The position numbers and the translations under genes were made by a program. 64,000 nt of DNA, taken from NCBI GenBank assembly GCA_002404155.1, contig DHJC01000073.1, forward strand, positions 73,942-137,941. The letters are read 5' to 3'. The first letter of the stretch is position 1. Each line of letters starts with the position of its first letter. Positions 16,739-25,859 of this stretch are shown one piece after another. Origin of the DNA: Chloroflexi bacterium UBA4730 (GTDB lineage Bacteria > Chloroflexota > Limnocylindria > P2-11E). The notes under the pieces are model-generated. The model ran no database searches. It saw only the letters and a program-made list of their open reading frames with translations, and was not told the DNA's origin.

Positions 16739-17988
16739 AGGCGGAACTCACGCGGACACGCCGCCGCCTCGTCGCGATCGACCTCGCCGTGATCGCGCTG
16801 CTCCTTGTCGTCGCGGGGGCCGCGGTCTACGGGACGTTCGCGGTCACGCTGCTCGATCCGGTCGATGCTGCCCTCGGGGTGAGCTCCGCCGAACTGCAGC
16901 AGGGTGGCTCGCGCGAGATCGCTGAGCACTTCGGCGCCGGCTACCGCGGCGGCCAGTTCGTGCTGGTGGTCGGCGCTGAGGGGGGCATCCTGGCCGATCC
17001 GCAAGGCGTCGGTCTTGCGAATGGCGCCGCTCTCACCGCCCCGGGGCTGCACACCGTCCCGCTTGCGAACGGCGACGCACGCGTGCTCGCCACTCCCTTG
17101 GGTGCGAACCCTCCTGCGACGCTGGTGATTGGCAGCTCGCTGGTGACCCAGGAAGAATTCCTGCGGCACGTCATCGTCGTGTTGGTCGCGACCGGCTTCG
17201 GCGCATTTGTGCTGGCGTTCATCGCGGCTGAGCTTCTCGCCCGTCGTGCACTGGTGCCGATCGGCGAGGCGTTCCGTCGCCAGCAGGAGTTCGTCGCCGA
17301 TGCGTCACACGAGCTCCGGACCCCGCTGACGATCCTGCGCACTGCACTGGAGCTCCTGGTGCGATCACCGGATCGGACCGTGGCAGAGAGCGCGGATCTG
17401 GTCGCAGACGCGCATGGCGAGGTGCTTCAGATGGAGCACATGGTGGCCGACCTGCTCACCCTGGCACGCTCCGATCTCGACGCGCTGCCGCTCACCCTCA
17501 GAGCAGTTGATGGTGCGGCGCTCATCCAGGAGGCCGCGGAGAGAGTCCGCGCACTCGCGGAGACCAAGGGCATCACCCTCCGTGTGCTGGCGCCGCTGCC
17601 GTGCCGGATCGAAGCCGACAGCGAGCGCATCGCGCAAGCGCTGCTCGCACTTACGGACAATGCCCTCCAGCACACGCCAGCGAGCGGCAAGGTCACGCTC
17701 TCGGCGCAGCGCGAAGGCGAGACGGTCGTGCTCGCGGTCGCCGACACCGGTGAGGGCATCACCTCAGAGGATCTTGCGCGCGTTACCGACCGGTTCTACC
17801 GCGCGGGCCGCGCCCGCGCGCGCGCCGGAGGTGGCGCAGGGCTGGGCTTGGCGATCGTCCGCTCGATCGTCGAGGCGCATGGCGGGACGCTCACGATCAC
17901 CAGCGAGCCCGGTGCGGGAACGACGGTCCAGCTCCGACTGCGCGGCGTCCGGCAAGAGGTCGGCGCGCCCCTCGAGGCGGCGGCGTGA
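16735..17988 (+). CDS. Sensor histidine kinase partnered with the OmpR regulator
   Basis: 417 residues. Two membrane helices (about 12-35 and 140-165) flank an extracytoplasmic sensor of about 100 residues. The phospho-acceptor is H192 in FVADASHELRTPLTILR; the N, G1 and G2 boxes are visible (TDNALQHTP, DTGEGI, GAGLGLAIV). There is no clear HAMP domain. GTG start overlapping the regulator stop, and the stop overlaps the flavocytochrome start. Confidence 0.93.
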   Translation: MKAELTRTRRRLVAIDLAVIALLLVVAGAAVYGTFAVTLLDPVDAALGVSSAELQQGGSREIAEHFGAGYRGGQFVLVVGAEGGILADPQGVGLANGAALTAPGLHTVPLANGDARVLATPLGANPPATLVIGSSLVTQEEFLRHVIVVLVATGFGAFVLAFIAAELLARRALVPIGEAFRRQQEFVADASHELRTPLTILRTALELLVRSPDRTVAESADLVADAHGEVLQMEHMVADLLTLARSDLDALPLTLRAVDGAALIQEAAERVRALAETKGITLRVLAPLPCRIEADSERIAQALLALTDNALQHTPASGKVTLSAQREGETVVLAVADTGEGITSEDLARVTDRFYRAGRARARAGGGAGLGLAIVRSIVEAHGGTLTITSEPGAGTTVQLRLRGVRQEVGAPLEAAA

Positions 17989-19307
17989 GAGGGCGCGCTC
18001 TTCTCTGGCTCTTCGTCTTGAATGTCGTCGCCATCCTGGTGTTCTGGCATGCGGCGAGCGGCTCGGAGCCCATCGTCAGCGTCGGCGAGCGGTGGAACGC
18101 GATCGGTCGGGTCACCGGATTGGTGGGCACCTACCTCGTCCTCGTCCAGTTGCTGCTGATCTCGCGCGTGCCGTGGCTCGAGGACGCCGTTGGGATGGAG
18201 CGTCTGCTGGTATTCCACCGCTGGAACGCCTATGCGTCGCTGAGCCTGATCGTCGGGCACGCGGGGTTCCAGACCGTGGGCTACGCCGCGGTCAATCGTC
18301 TTGGTATCGCCTCGCAGCTCGGAGACTTCGTCCTCCATTACGACGGGCTGCTCGGCGCGATCGTGGCGCTCGGGCTCCTGATCGGCGTGACCGTGCTGTC
18401 GGTCGCGATCGTCCGGCGGTTGCTCGCGTACCACGCCTGGTATTTCGTCCATCTGTACGCGTACCTCGCCGTCGCCCTCGCGTTCGGGCATCAGCTGGCC
18501 ACCGGCGTGGACTTCGTCTCGAACCCCACCTTTCAGGCGTACTGGTGGGCGCTCTACGCCGTCGTCGCCGGGTCGCTCCTCTACTTCCGCGTGGCCCAGC
18601 CGCTCCTGCGTTTCGCGCGGCACCGCTTCCGGGTGGAGCGCATCGAGCGCGAGGCGACCGGGGCGGTCTCGATCTATGTCGGCGGCCGGGACCTGCGCAC
18701 GTTTGCCTTCGAGCCCGGTCAGTTCGCGATCTGGCGCTTCCTCGATGGCCGACGCTGGTGGGAGGCGCATCCGTTCACGCTCTCGACCCTCCCGAGCGAT
18801 CGCCGGCTGCGCCTCACGGTGAAGGGCAGTGGTGACTTCTCCTCACGACTCACGAACCTCCGAGTCGGCACGCCTGTTCTGGTGGAGGGCCCGTTCGGCC
18901 ACTTCACCGTCGACGGAGCGACCAAGCCCAAGGTGCTGCTCATCGCCGGCGGGATCGGCATCACCCCGATCCGGGTCCTCGCGGAGCGATTCGCCCAGAC
19001 TGGTCGGGATGTCTGTTTGCTCTACCGCTGCCGGCACGAGCGGGACCTGACGTTTCGCAAGGAGCTCGACAAGCTGGCGGTCGATCGGGGTATCCGGGTC
19101 GAGTACCTGCTCAGTGACCGGCCGCTCCTTGGTCGAGTCGGCTCGGAGTGGCTGCAGCCGACGGATCTTGGCGTGCTGGTCCCGGATGTACGCGAGCGCG
19201 AGGTGTACGTGTGCGGCCCGGACGGCTTGATCGCCCAGATCAAGCGCGCCCTTACGGCACTAGGCATCGAAGCTGGGCAAATCCATTCGGAGGTCTTTCA
19301 TTTCTGA
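17985..19307 (+). CDS. Ferric-reductase-like flavocytochrome
   Basis: 440 residues. Five to six helices form a ferric-reductase-type heme domain (about 1-210) with paired histidines in FHRWNAYASLSLIVGHAGF and YHAWYFVHLYAYLAVALAFGH. Residues about 215-310 form an FAD barrel with AHPFTLST, and about 310-440 an NAD(P) domain with LLIAGGIGITPIRV and YVCGPDGL. It should move electrons from NAD(P)H across the membrane, plausibly to the flavinylated protein encoded next. Confidence 0.9.
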   Translation: MRGRALLWLFVLNVVAILVFWHAASGSEPIVSVGERWNAIGRVTGLVGTYLVLVQLLLISRVPWLEDAVGMERLLVFHRWNAYASLSLIVGHAGFQTVGYAAVNRLGIASQLGDFVLHYDGLLGAIVALGLLIGVTVLSVAIVRRLLAYHAWYFVHLYAYLAVALAFGHQLATGVDFVSNPTFQAYWWALYAVVAGSLLYFRVAQPLLRFARHRFRVERIEREATGAVSIYVGGRDLRTFAFEPGQFAIWRFLDGRRWWEAHPFTLSTLPSDRRLRLTVKGSGDFSSRLTNLRVGTPVLVEGPFGHFTVDGATKPKVLLIAGGIGITPIRVLAERFAQTGRDVCLLYRCRHERDLTFRKELDKLAVDRGIRVEYLLSDRPLLGRVGSEWLQPTDLGVLVPDVREREVYVCGPDGLIAQIKRALTALGIEAGQIHSEVFHF

Positions 19308-19753
19308 TGACTAGAGTCACTGCGGCACTCACCGCGACCGTGGCGGGGCTGATCCTGATCGCGACGTTCAAGGTGAGCCCGGAAGACGCAGCCGGTCTGG
19401 AGCCGACGCCCTCAGCCTCGGCGGGAGCCGGTCGTCTGACCGGACCGACGCCGTCGACCGGGCGGCCTGCCAGCAGCGGCACGGTCACCGGAGATTCGGT
19501 CCAGACCATCTTCGGCAACGTGCAGGTCGCGATCACGGTCTCCGGGACCAAGCTGGTCGACGTGCAGGCACTCACGCTCCCAAGCGACCGGAGTCGCTCG
19601 GCCAGGATCAGCGACTACGCCGGACCCATGTTGCGCAGCGAGGCGATCCAGGCACAGAGCGCGCAGATCCACGTGGTCTCGGGCGCGACGTACACGAGCC
19701 GTGCGTATAGCCAGTCGCTCGCGAGCGCCTTGAAGAAGGCGCACCTCGGGTAG
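19307..19753 (+). CDS. Extracytoplasmic FMN-binding-domain protein
   Basis: 148 residues: an N-terminal anchor helix, a Ser/Pro/Thr linker, then an FMN_bind domain. VVSGATYTSRAY is the flavinylation motif in which ApbE attaches FMN to the threonine of SGAT. ATG overlaps the reductase stop. It would act as an exported flavin electron carrier for the upstream flavocytochrome. Confidence 0.9.
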   Translation: MTRVTAALTATVAGLILIATFKVSPEDAAGLEPTPSASAGAGRLTGPTPSTGRPASSGTVTGDSVQTIFGNVQVAITVSGTKLVDVQALTLPSDRSRSARISDYAGPMLRSEAIQAQSAQIHVVSGATYTSRAYSQSLASALKKAHLG

Positions 19754-19759
19754 CTGTCG

Positions 19760-20530
19760 GTGCAGGTCATCAAAGAGGTGATGGGCATGCCGATCACGGT
19801 CGACGTCCGGGACCCAGATCCACCCGCGTCCGCCGTGGCCGAGGCCTTCGCGGACCTTGCGGCCGTCGACCGAACGTTCAGTCCGTTCGTGGCCGAGAGC
19901 GCGGTCAGTCGGATCAATGCCGGGCGGCTGCAGCCGTCCGAGGCCGAGCCGCTCGTCCAAGAGGTGCTCGCGCTCTGCCGGCGCTACGAGCGCGCGACCG
20001 ACGGCTACTTCGCGGCGTGGATCGCTGGGCGTCTTGACCCATCGGGTCTGGTGAAGGGCTGGGCGATCGCCCGGGCCTGCGCGATCCTCGACCGCCACGG
20101 CTGCCAGAACTATTTCGTCGACGCCGGGGGTGACGTGCAAACCCGCGGATGGAGCGAGCCGCGGGTCCCCTGGCGGGTGGGCATCAGACATCCGGTGGAG
20201 AAAGACAAGGTCACCCGGGTGATCCGTGCGACCGGTCTCGGGGTCGCGACCTCCGGCACCTACGAGAAGGGGGCCCACATCCTCGACCCGCACACCGGAC
20301 ACCCGGCGACCGAGCTCCTCTGCATGACCGTCGTCGGGCCGGACATCCTGGAGGCAGACGTGTATGCGACGGCGGCCTTCGCCATGGGTCGCCGGGGGCT
20401 CGACTTCATCGAGCGGCTCCCGGGGTTGGAGGCCTATGCGATCGGGCCCGACCTGGTCGCCTCGTGGACCGCCGGCTTCGACGCCTACTGCGAGGCCGCG
20501 GCTCCAGCTCGCGGGGTGCGGCGCACCTAG
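19760..20530 (+). CDS. apbE: FAD:protein FMN transferase (ApbE)
   Basis: 256 residues, shorter than typical because it has no lipoprotein signal. MGMPITVDV, DPSGLVKGWAIARACAIL and NYFVDAGGDVQTRG are ApbE signatures, with GVATSGTYEKGAHILDPHTG around the Mg/FAD site. It attaches FMN to proteins such as the FMN-binding protein encoded 6 bases upstream. The stop overlaps the convergent regulator gene by four bases. Confidence 0.93.
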   Translation: MQVIKEVMGMPITVDVRDPDPPASAVAEAFADLAAVDRTFSPFVAESAVSRINAGRLQPSEAEPLVQEVLALCRRYERATDGYFAAWIAGRLDPSGLVKGWAIARACAILDRHGCQNYFVDAGGDVQTRGWSEPRVPWRVGIRHPVEKDKVTRVIRATGLGVATSGTYEKGAHILDPHTGHPATELLCMTVVGPDILEADVYATAAFAMGRRGLDFIERLPGLEAYAIGPDLVASWTAGFDAYCEAAAPARGVRRT

Positions 20531-21162
20531 CCGCGCTCGACGAGGCCCTCGCGGACCGCGCGGGTAGCGAGCTCGACCCGGCTCTCCGCGTGAAGCTTCT
20601 CGAGGATGTTCTTCAGGTGGAATTTGGCGGTGTTCTCGGTGATCCCCAGCGTCGCCGCGATCTCCTTGTTACGAAGCCCCGTGGTGACGAGGCGAAGCAC
20701 CTCGACTTCGCGGTCGGTGAGCCGATCAGGATCGGCGCGCACGCGCTCGGGGTGCTGAAATTCGTCGAGGATCCGGGCCGCGGTCGCGGGGGTGATCGCC
20801 GCCTCGCCGCGCTCGACGGCGCCGAGCATGAGCCGGAACTGGGCGCTCTCCAGGTTCTTCTGCAGGTAGCCCTGCGCTCCGGCCTTGATCGCGTTGAACA
20901 GATCGTCTTCGTCCTCGCTCACCGTGAGCATCACGATCGCGATGTCCGGATGGCGTGCCCTGATGAGCTTGGTCGTCTCGACACCGGAGGGGCCGGGCAT
21001 CCGCACGTCCATGAGGACGAGCTCCGGAAGCACCCGATCGACGAGCGCGATCGCCTCGGTCCCGTTGGCCGCTTGGCCGACGACGGTGTGGCCCCAGGCT
21101 TCGAGGAGGGCGCCGACGCCGTCGCGGAAGAGGGCGTGGTCGTCGACCAGGACGATCCGCAT
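20527..21162 (-). CDS. NarL/FixJ-family response regulator
   Basis: 211 residues. Receiver domain with D52 (LVLMDVRMPG) and a LuxR-type HTH (LTDREVEVLRLVTTGLRNKE and KFHLKNILEKLHAESRVEL). It follows its kinase gene by one base. The divergent electron-transfer operon and the paired operator at 22465 suggest that operon as a target. Confidence 0.95.
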   Translation of the reverse strand: MRIVLVDDHALFRDGVGALLEAWGHTVVGQAANGTEAIALVDRVLPELVLMDVRMPGPSGVETTKLIRARHPDIAIVMLTVSEDEDDLFNAIKAGAQGYLQKNLESAQFRLMLGAVERGEAAITPATAARILDEFQHPERVRADPDRLTDREVEVLRLVTTGLRNKEIAATLGITENTAKFHLKNILEKLHAESRVELATRAVREGLVERG

Positions 21163-21163
21163 G

Positions 21164-22411
21164 TCAGCCGGCCAGGCCGACCGCGTGACCGATCGGCACG
21201 CGGAGGCGCAGGACGGTGCCCGCGCCGGGCTCGGTGGACCACGACACGGAGCCGCCGACGGAGGCCGCCCGCTCGCGGATCGCCCGCATGCCATATCGAG
21301 GCCAGTCCTCCGGACCGGACGCACGAAGATCGAACCCCGTGCCGTCGTCCTCCACGAGGAGCACGAGCTCGCGATCGCGGGCGTCGACCTCCACACGCGC
21401 GCGCCCGGCCGACGCGTGCTTCCGGATGTTCGTGAGGCCCTCCTGGACGATGCGGAACACCTGCGCCTGGATCTCCGGCGGGAGCTGAACGACGCGCGCC
21501 AGGGGGCTCGCGTCGACCTGGGTGACCAGCTTCGACGCTTCCGAGAACCGGACCGCGTATTCCTCGAGCGCGCCGACGAGGCCGCGCTCCGGCACGATCG
21601 GGCTGGAGAGGCCGAGGATGGCTTCGCGCACGTCGACGTAGACGGAGCGCGCGGCCGCAGAGAGCTCGGCGAGCTGCTGCCGGGCCCGATGGGTGTTCCC
21701 CGCGGAGAGCAGCTCCTCGACCGCCTGGGCCTTCGTGTTCACGTATCCGAGGACCTGCGCGAGGCCGTCGTGCATTTCGTGCGCGATCCGGTCGCGCTCT
21801 CCCCTGATGGCGAGCTCACGTAGCTCCCGCTGCAGCCGGACGTTCTCGAGCGCGACGGCCGCTTGGGCGGCGAGCGCAGACAGCATCTCGAGGTCCTCGG
21901 GTCCGTAGCGGCGCCCGTCGGACAGCGATCCGACCGCGAGCGTGCCGATGGTCGCCGGTCCCCGCTGCAACGGCGCGACGAGGCGGGCGCTCCGCGCCCT
22001 GGGATCGCCGTCCATGATGGCGATCTGTTCCGAGCCGTCGGGCGCGACGAGCGTCGTGAAGGCCGCGTCCGTTTCGAGCAGGAGCCGCGCATCGGCGACG
22101 ACCGCACGCAGGATCTCGTCGCTCCCGACGAGGGTCGTCATCTTCATGCCGAGGCGACGCAGGGCCTGGAGCGACGCGTTCCGCCGCTCGAGCGTCGCGT
22201 TGCGCTCCCGCAGGGTGTCCGAGAGACGGTCGATCCGCCGGAACGCGATCCGCCCGAGGACGAGCGACAGGAGGAGCACCGCGGTCGGAATGACGAGGAC
22301 GTCGAACGGCGCCGGGAGGATCCGGTCGAGGATGCTGTCGCTCGCGAACTCGAGGAGGCCGACCAGCACCACCGGCAGGGCGATGACGGACCAGCGGATC
22401 TTCGACAGCAT
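21164..22411 (-). CDS. NarX/DesK-type sensor histidine kinase with GAF domain
   Basis: 415 residues. Two N-terminal helices (about 7-22 and 38-55), a coiled linker, a GAF domain (about 85-195), then HisKA_3 with the phospho-acceptor at H214 in RIAHEMHDGLAQVLGYV. The ATPase domain has RIVQEGLTNIRKHASA and VEDDGTGFD. GAF domains often sense redox state or small ligands; no cysteine or heme motif is obvious here. Confidence 0.94.
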   Translation of the reverse strand: MLSKIRWSVIALPVVLVGLLEFASDSILDRILPAPFDVLVIPTAVLLLSLVLGRIAFRRIDRLSDTLRERNATLERRNASLQALRRLGMKMTTLVGSDEILRAVVADARLLLETDAAFTTLVAPDGSEQIAIMDGDPRARSARLVAPLQRGPATIGTLAVGSLSDGRRYGPEDLEMLSALAAQAAVALENVRLQRELRELAIRGERDRIAHEMHDGLAQVLGYVNTKAQAVEELLSAGNTHRARQQLAELSAAARSVYVDVREAILGLSSPIVPERGLVGALEEYAVRFSEASKLVTQVDASPLARVVQLPPEIQAQVFRIVQEGLTNIRKHASAGRARVEVDARDRELVLLVEDDGTGFDLRASGPEDWPRYGMRAIRERAASVGGSVSWSTEPGAGTVLRLRVPIGHAVGLAG

Positions 22412-22464
22412 CAGTTGAGGCTAGCCGTCGCCACAGGCTCGCCAGAGGGCCGTCCGGCGGCTTC

Positions 22465-22508
22465 ATTGGTGCCGAACGGCCTTCCTGCAAGTGCCGAACG
22501 GCACCAAT
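22465..22508. promoter_or_regulatory. Paired inverted-repeat operator in a divergent promoter
   Basis: Arms ATTGGTGCCGAACGGC at 22465 and GCCGAACGGCACCAAT at 22493 are mirror images except for the central two bases. Each also contains the short palindrome GCCGAACGGC; the two copies are 22 bases apart, about two helical turns. The site lies between the kinase gene and the flavoprotein gene, so it probably binds a dimeric regulator, plausibly the NarL-type one nearby. Confidence 0.65.
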
Positions 22509-22575
22509 CGGCCCATTCGATGGAGCAGGTCTCGGCCCACCCGGTCGCGTGTGGTGGCCCTCCGCGGCGAGAACG

Positions 22576-24537
22576 ATGCTCGTGACCGTGGCGTATACGT
22601 TCCAGGTCGAGCGGTCGGGCTGCCTGAACTGTGGCGTCTGCATGGACGTCTGTCCGGTGCACGCCCTGGACATGACGCGGCGCACGGGGACATCGATCGA
22701 GTCAGGAGCGGTCCGGCACCGGGCGTCGGCGGACGCCGGGGGTCAGGACTGGATGATGGAATTCCCGATCCAGACCGGGGTCTGCGTCGGCTGCCAGCTC
22801 TGCGCGACCGAGTGCCCCACGAGCGTGATCACGATCACCGCGGCTGTGGGGCGGACCGCGCTCGCACCTCCGCAGGGCCCGATCACGGCCGCGCCCGAGA
22901 CGACCGGATGGGCGCCGCTCTCCGCCTACACGCACGATGCGCTGCGCGAGCCGCGGGGCGATCCGTGGGGTGCGCTCGCCGAGTGGCGTCCGGTGAACCG
23001 CCCTGACGCCTGGCAGACGTGGCGCGGCTGGGGCGATCCGGCGACGGCGCGATTCCTCGCGCCGTGCCAGGAGGCGTGCCCGGTCGGCACCGACGCGGGC
23101 CTCTATGTCGCGCTCGTCGGCGAAGGTCGCTATGCGGAGGCGTTCGCGGTGGCCGCCGAGTACAACCCGTTCCCGTCGATCTGCGGACGCGTGTGCACGG
23201 CTCCGTGCGAGATCGCGTGCCGGCGCGGCGTGCTCGACGAGCCCATCGCCATCCGTGAGCTGAAGCGGTTCGCCGCCGATCACGGGGCGGCCGGGTATCC
23301 CCGTCCGGTCCCCGCCGAGCGGCGCCGGGTCGAGCGGGTGGCGATCGTCGGCGCCGGCCCGACCGGGCTCAGCGCCGCGTACGCGCTGATCCGCTCCGGG
23401 TACGGCGTGACCGTCTTCGACGCGATGCCCGTCGCCGGCGGGATGATGGCGATCGGGATCCCCGAGTACCGCCTGCCCAAGGACGTGCTGCGAGCGGATG
23501 TCGATCGCATCGTCGGCCTCGGCGTGGAGCTGCGACTCAACACCGCGCTCGGGCGCGACATCAGCCTCGAGCAGCTCAAGGCCGAGGGCTACGACGCCAT
23601 CCTCCTCGCGACGGGTGCCTCGAAGAGCCAGCGCCTCGGGATCGCGGGCGAGGATGCCGAAGGGGTCTGGCCCGCGACGCTGTTCCTGAAGAAGGTGAAC
23701 CTGGGCGAGCCCGTGGAGCTGACCGGTGAGGCGCTGGTCGTCGGTGGGGGCTCCACCGCGCTGGATGCCGCACGCACCGCCTGGCGAGCGGGGGCCCGGA
23801 CCGTTCGCATCCTCTATCGCCGCACGAAAGAGGACATGCCCGCGCAGCACGAGGAGCTTCGCGCCGCCGACCACGAAGGCGTGGTCATCGAGCCGCTCGT
23901 GGCTCCGATCGAGGTGCTTCGCAAGAACGGTTGGATGACCGGCGTGCGCTGCGTGCGCCTCGCGATCACCGGTCGCGACGCCGATGGGCGGAGCGCGGTG
24001 GCGCCGATCCCCGGCAGCGAGTTCGTGATCGAGGCGTCCGCGCTCATGGTCGCGGTCGGCGAAGCCCCCGATCCGTCGATCCTGCCGGAAGGATCGAACA
24101 TCCAGGTCGCCGAATGGGGCGGTGTCGTCGTCGACGCCGAGTCGCTCGCGACGGCGCAGCGCGGGATCTTCGCCGCGGGCGACGTGGCGACCGGTCCGCG
24201 GAGCGTCATCGAGGGAGCGGCCCAAGGGCAGCGCGCCGCGTGGGCGATCGATCGGTATCTACGGCACCAGGACGACGGCACCGACGTGGCCACATACGTG
24301 CCGAGCTGGCGCGTCACGCCGTCAGTTCCCAGCACGAAAACCGTCGCCGTCGACCTCGCGCAACGACCGCGCGCGGAGGCCGCCCTCGCGAGCGTTCGCG
24401 GGACGCCGGCGAGCTACGCGGAGGTCTCGCTCGGTCTCACCGAAGCCACCGCTCGCGCGGAAGCGACGCGCTGCTTCCGCTGCGACGTGATCGCGCAGTG
24501 CCCGGCCGTCCAAGTCCAAGGGAGGAGATCAGCATGA
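22576..24537 (+). CDS. Ferredoxin/GltD-like FAD-NAD(P)H oxidoreductase
   Basis: 653 residues. The N-terminus carries two [4Fe-4S] motifs: C16, C19, C22, C26 and C70, C73, C76, C80. Next comes a GltD-type Fe-S helical domain (CQEACPVGTDAG, CGRVCTAPCEIACRRG), an FAD motif VAIVGAGPTGLSAAYAL and a second dinucleotide motif VVGGGSTALDAARTA. It resembles the small subunit of glutamate synthase and related NADPH:ferredoxin enzymes, but no glutamate synthase large subunit is near. It probably feeds electrons from NAD(P)H into, or out of, the complex encoded downstream. Confidence 0.88.
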   Translation: MLVTVAYTFQVERSGCLNCGVCMDVCPVHALDMTRRTGTSIESGAVRHRASADAGGQDWMMEFPIQTGVCVGCQLCATECPTSVITITAAVGRTALAPPQGPITAAPETTGWAPLSAYTHDALREPRGDPWGALAEWRPVNRPDAWQTWRGWGDPATARFLAPCQEACPVGTDAGLYVALVGEGRYAEAFAVAAEYNPFPSICGRVCTAPCEIACRRGVLDEPIAIRELKRFAADHGAAGYPRPVPAERRRVERVAIVGAGPTGLSAAYALIRSGYGVTVFDAMPVAGGMMAIGIPEYRLPKDVLRADVDRIVGLGVELRLNTALGRDISLEQLKAEGYDAILLATGASKSQRLGIAGEDAEGVWPATLFLKKVNLGEPVELTGEALVVGGGSTALDAARTAWRAGARTVRILYRRTKEDMPAQHEELRAADHEGVVIEPLVAPIEVLRKNGWMTGVRCVRLAITGRDADGRSAVAPIPGSEFVIEASALMVAVGEAPDPSILPEGSNIQVAEWGGVVVDAESLATAQRGIFAAGDVATGPRSVIEGAAQGQRAAWAIDRYLRHQDDGTDVATYVPSWRVTPSVPSTKTVAVDLAQRPRAEAALASVRGTPASYAEVSLGLTEATARAEATRCFRCDVIAQCPAVQVQGRRSA

Positions 24538-25166
24538 CACCCGATCAGCTCGCGGACGCGATCGTCAAAGCTTTCCTGCAAGGTGGTGAGGGGTTCCTCG
24601 AGGGGACCATGGCGGCGGCGCTGCCGATCATCTGGCTGCTCGCCCTCGCCCTGCACCTCGCCCGTCCCTACATGCTCCGCATGACCCAGAAATTCACCCT
24701 GCGGCTCGCCGCGGACATCTGGTGGGTGCTCTACATCGCGCTCCGCGATGGCCTCCTGGCGGTCGCTTTCATCATGAGCTTCATGTTCCTCTTCCCCGAC
24801 GTCCTGCTCGCCGATGCTCTGCCGATCGGCGGATCGATCGCGACGGCGCTGCTGTTCGGGGTGCTGCTCACCAAGCTCGTCGCGGACACGGACGATGACC
24901 CGCGCGCCTTCCGCCTGGTCTCGGGTCTGCTCGCCGGCGGCGTGGCCGTCTACGTCCTCCCGACGATTATCGGCGTGCAGGTGAGCGCGCTCGATCTCGG
25001 AGATCCCTGGAACAGCATCGGGCAGTCGCTCGTGACGTCCACGAACGGAGCCCTGGCGATCACGTTCTGGTGGATCTCGCTCCTGGCGATCGGCGTGATG
25101 GGCGTCGTGGCGGTGTGGTTCAACCTGCGTACGCCCGGAATGACCCTTGGGAGGGCCGCACGATGA
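24534..25166 (+). CDS. Multi-pass membrane protein A (paralogue pair)
   Basis: 210 residues, five or six helices, GGGAGGAG upstream. It begins MTPDQLADAIVKAF, a short amphipathic helix before the first membrane span, and has LALHLARPY at the end of that span. The next gene encodes a close relative with the same start and the same HLARPY motif; the conserved His could ligate heme. No database family recognised. ATGA overlaps link it to both neighbours. Confidence 0.75.
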   Translation: MTPDQLADAIVKAFLQGGEGFLEGTMAAALPIIWLLALALHLARPYMLRMTQKFTLRLAADIWWVLYIALRDGLLAVAFIMSFMFLFPDVLLADALPIGGSIATALLFGVLLTKLVADTDDDPRAFRLVSGLLAGGVAVYVLPTIIGVQVSALDLGDPWNSIGQSLVTSTNGALAITFWWISLLAIGVMGVVAVWFNLRTPGMTLGRAAR

Positions 25167-25810
25167 CACCCGATCAGATCACCGAGGCGATCACCAAGGC
25201 CTTTGTCGAAGGCGGGCAGCAGTGGCTCGTCCTCACGATCGCGGCATTCATGCCCGCGCTCTGGGCGTTCACGCTGATGCTCCATCTCGCGCGCCCCTAC
25301 GTGATCCGCACGCTGCGCAAGCTGTCCCTGCGCTTCGGCGCCGACGTGTGGTGGCTGACCTACGTCCTCGTGCGCGACGCCGTGACCATCCTCACGTTCG
25401 GTCTCAGCTTCATCTTCCTGATGCCGAACCTCATCCTCACGTTCGACCTCCCGCTCACCGCGCCGCTCGCCACGCTGTTCCTCTTCTGGGCGCTCTACGT
25501 GAAACTGCTCTACGACGCCGACGACAACTTCGGGGCGTACCGGCTCGTCACCGCGCTGCTCGTGATCGGCGCGACGCTCTACTTCGTCCCGCAGACGCTC
25601 GGGCTCGAGTCGAACTCGCAGGACTACCTGGCAGGACTCGTCTCCTTCTTCGATTCGACGAAGAACCAGGCATGGGCTGGGCCGATCCTGATCGTCGCGC
25701 TCATCGGGTCTGCAGTGACGGCCGGGGCGATCTTCTGGCGCGTCGTGCTCGCTCCTGCGGGGTCGGCGGCCGCTGCGACCGGCGGGCAGCCGCGTCCGGC
25801 GACACGTTGA
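25163..25810 (+). CDS. Multi-pass membrane protein B (paralogue pair)
   Basis: 215 residues, five or six helices, clearly duplicated from the preceding gene (MTPDQITEAITKAF, LMLHLARPYVIRTLRKLSLR, ADVWWLTYVLVRDA). The pair probably forms a heterodimeric membrane module. Its last seven codons and stop lie in a 23-base sequence that recurs at 30285. Confidence 0.75.
   Translation: MTPDQITEAITKAFVEGGQQWLVLTIAAFMPALWAFTLMLHLARPYVIRTLRKLSLRFGADVWWLTYVLVRDAVTILTFGLSFIFLMPNLILTFDLPLTAPLATLFLFWALYVKLLYDADDNFGAYRLVTALLVIGATLYFVPQTLGLESNSQDYLAGLVSFFDSTKNQAWAGPILIVALIGSAVTAGAIFWRVVLAPAGSAAAATGGQPRPATR
25787..25809 (+). repeat. 23-base direct repeat, left copy
   Basis: Identical to 30285-30307; it starts CAGCCGCGTCC and ends GACACGTTG. 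This copy encodes the end of membrane protein B. The two copies bracket the Fe-S, NrfD, cytochrome c and cupredoxin genes. Confidence 0.8.
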
Positions 25811-25859
25811 GCCGGTCGACGCAGGCGTCGGACATCGGTCCAAGCGTGGAAGGGATGAG

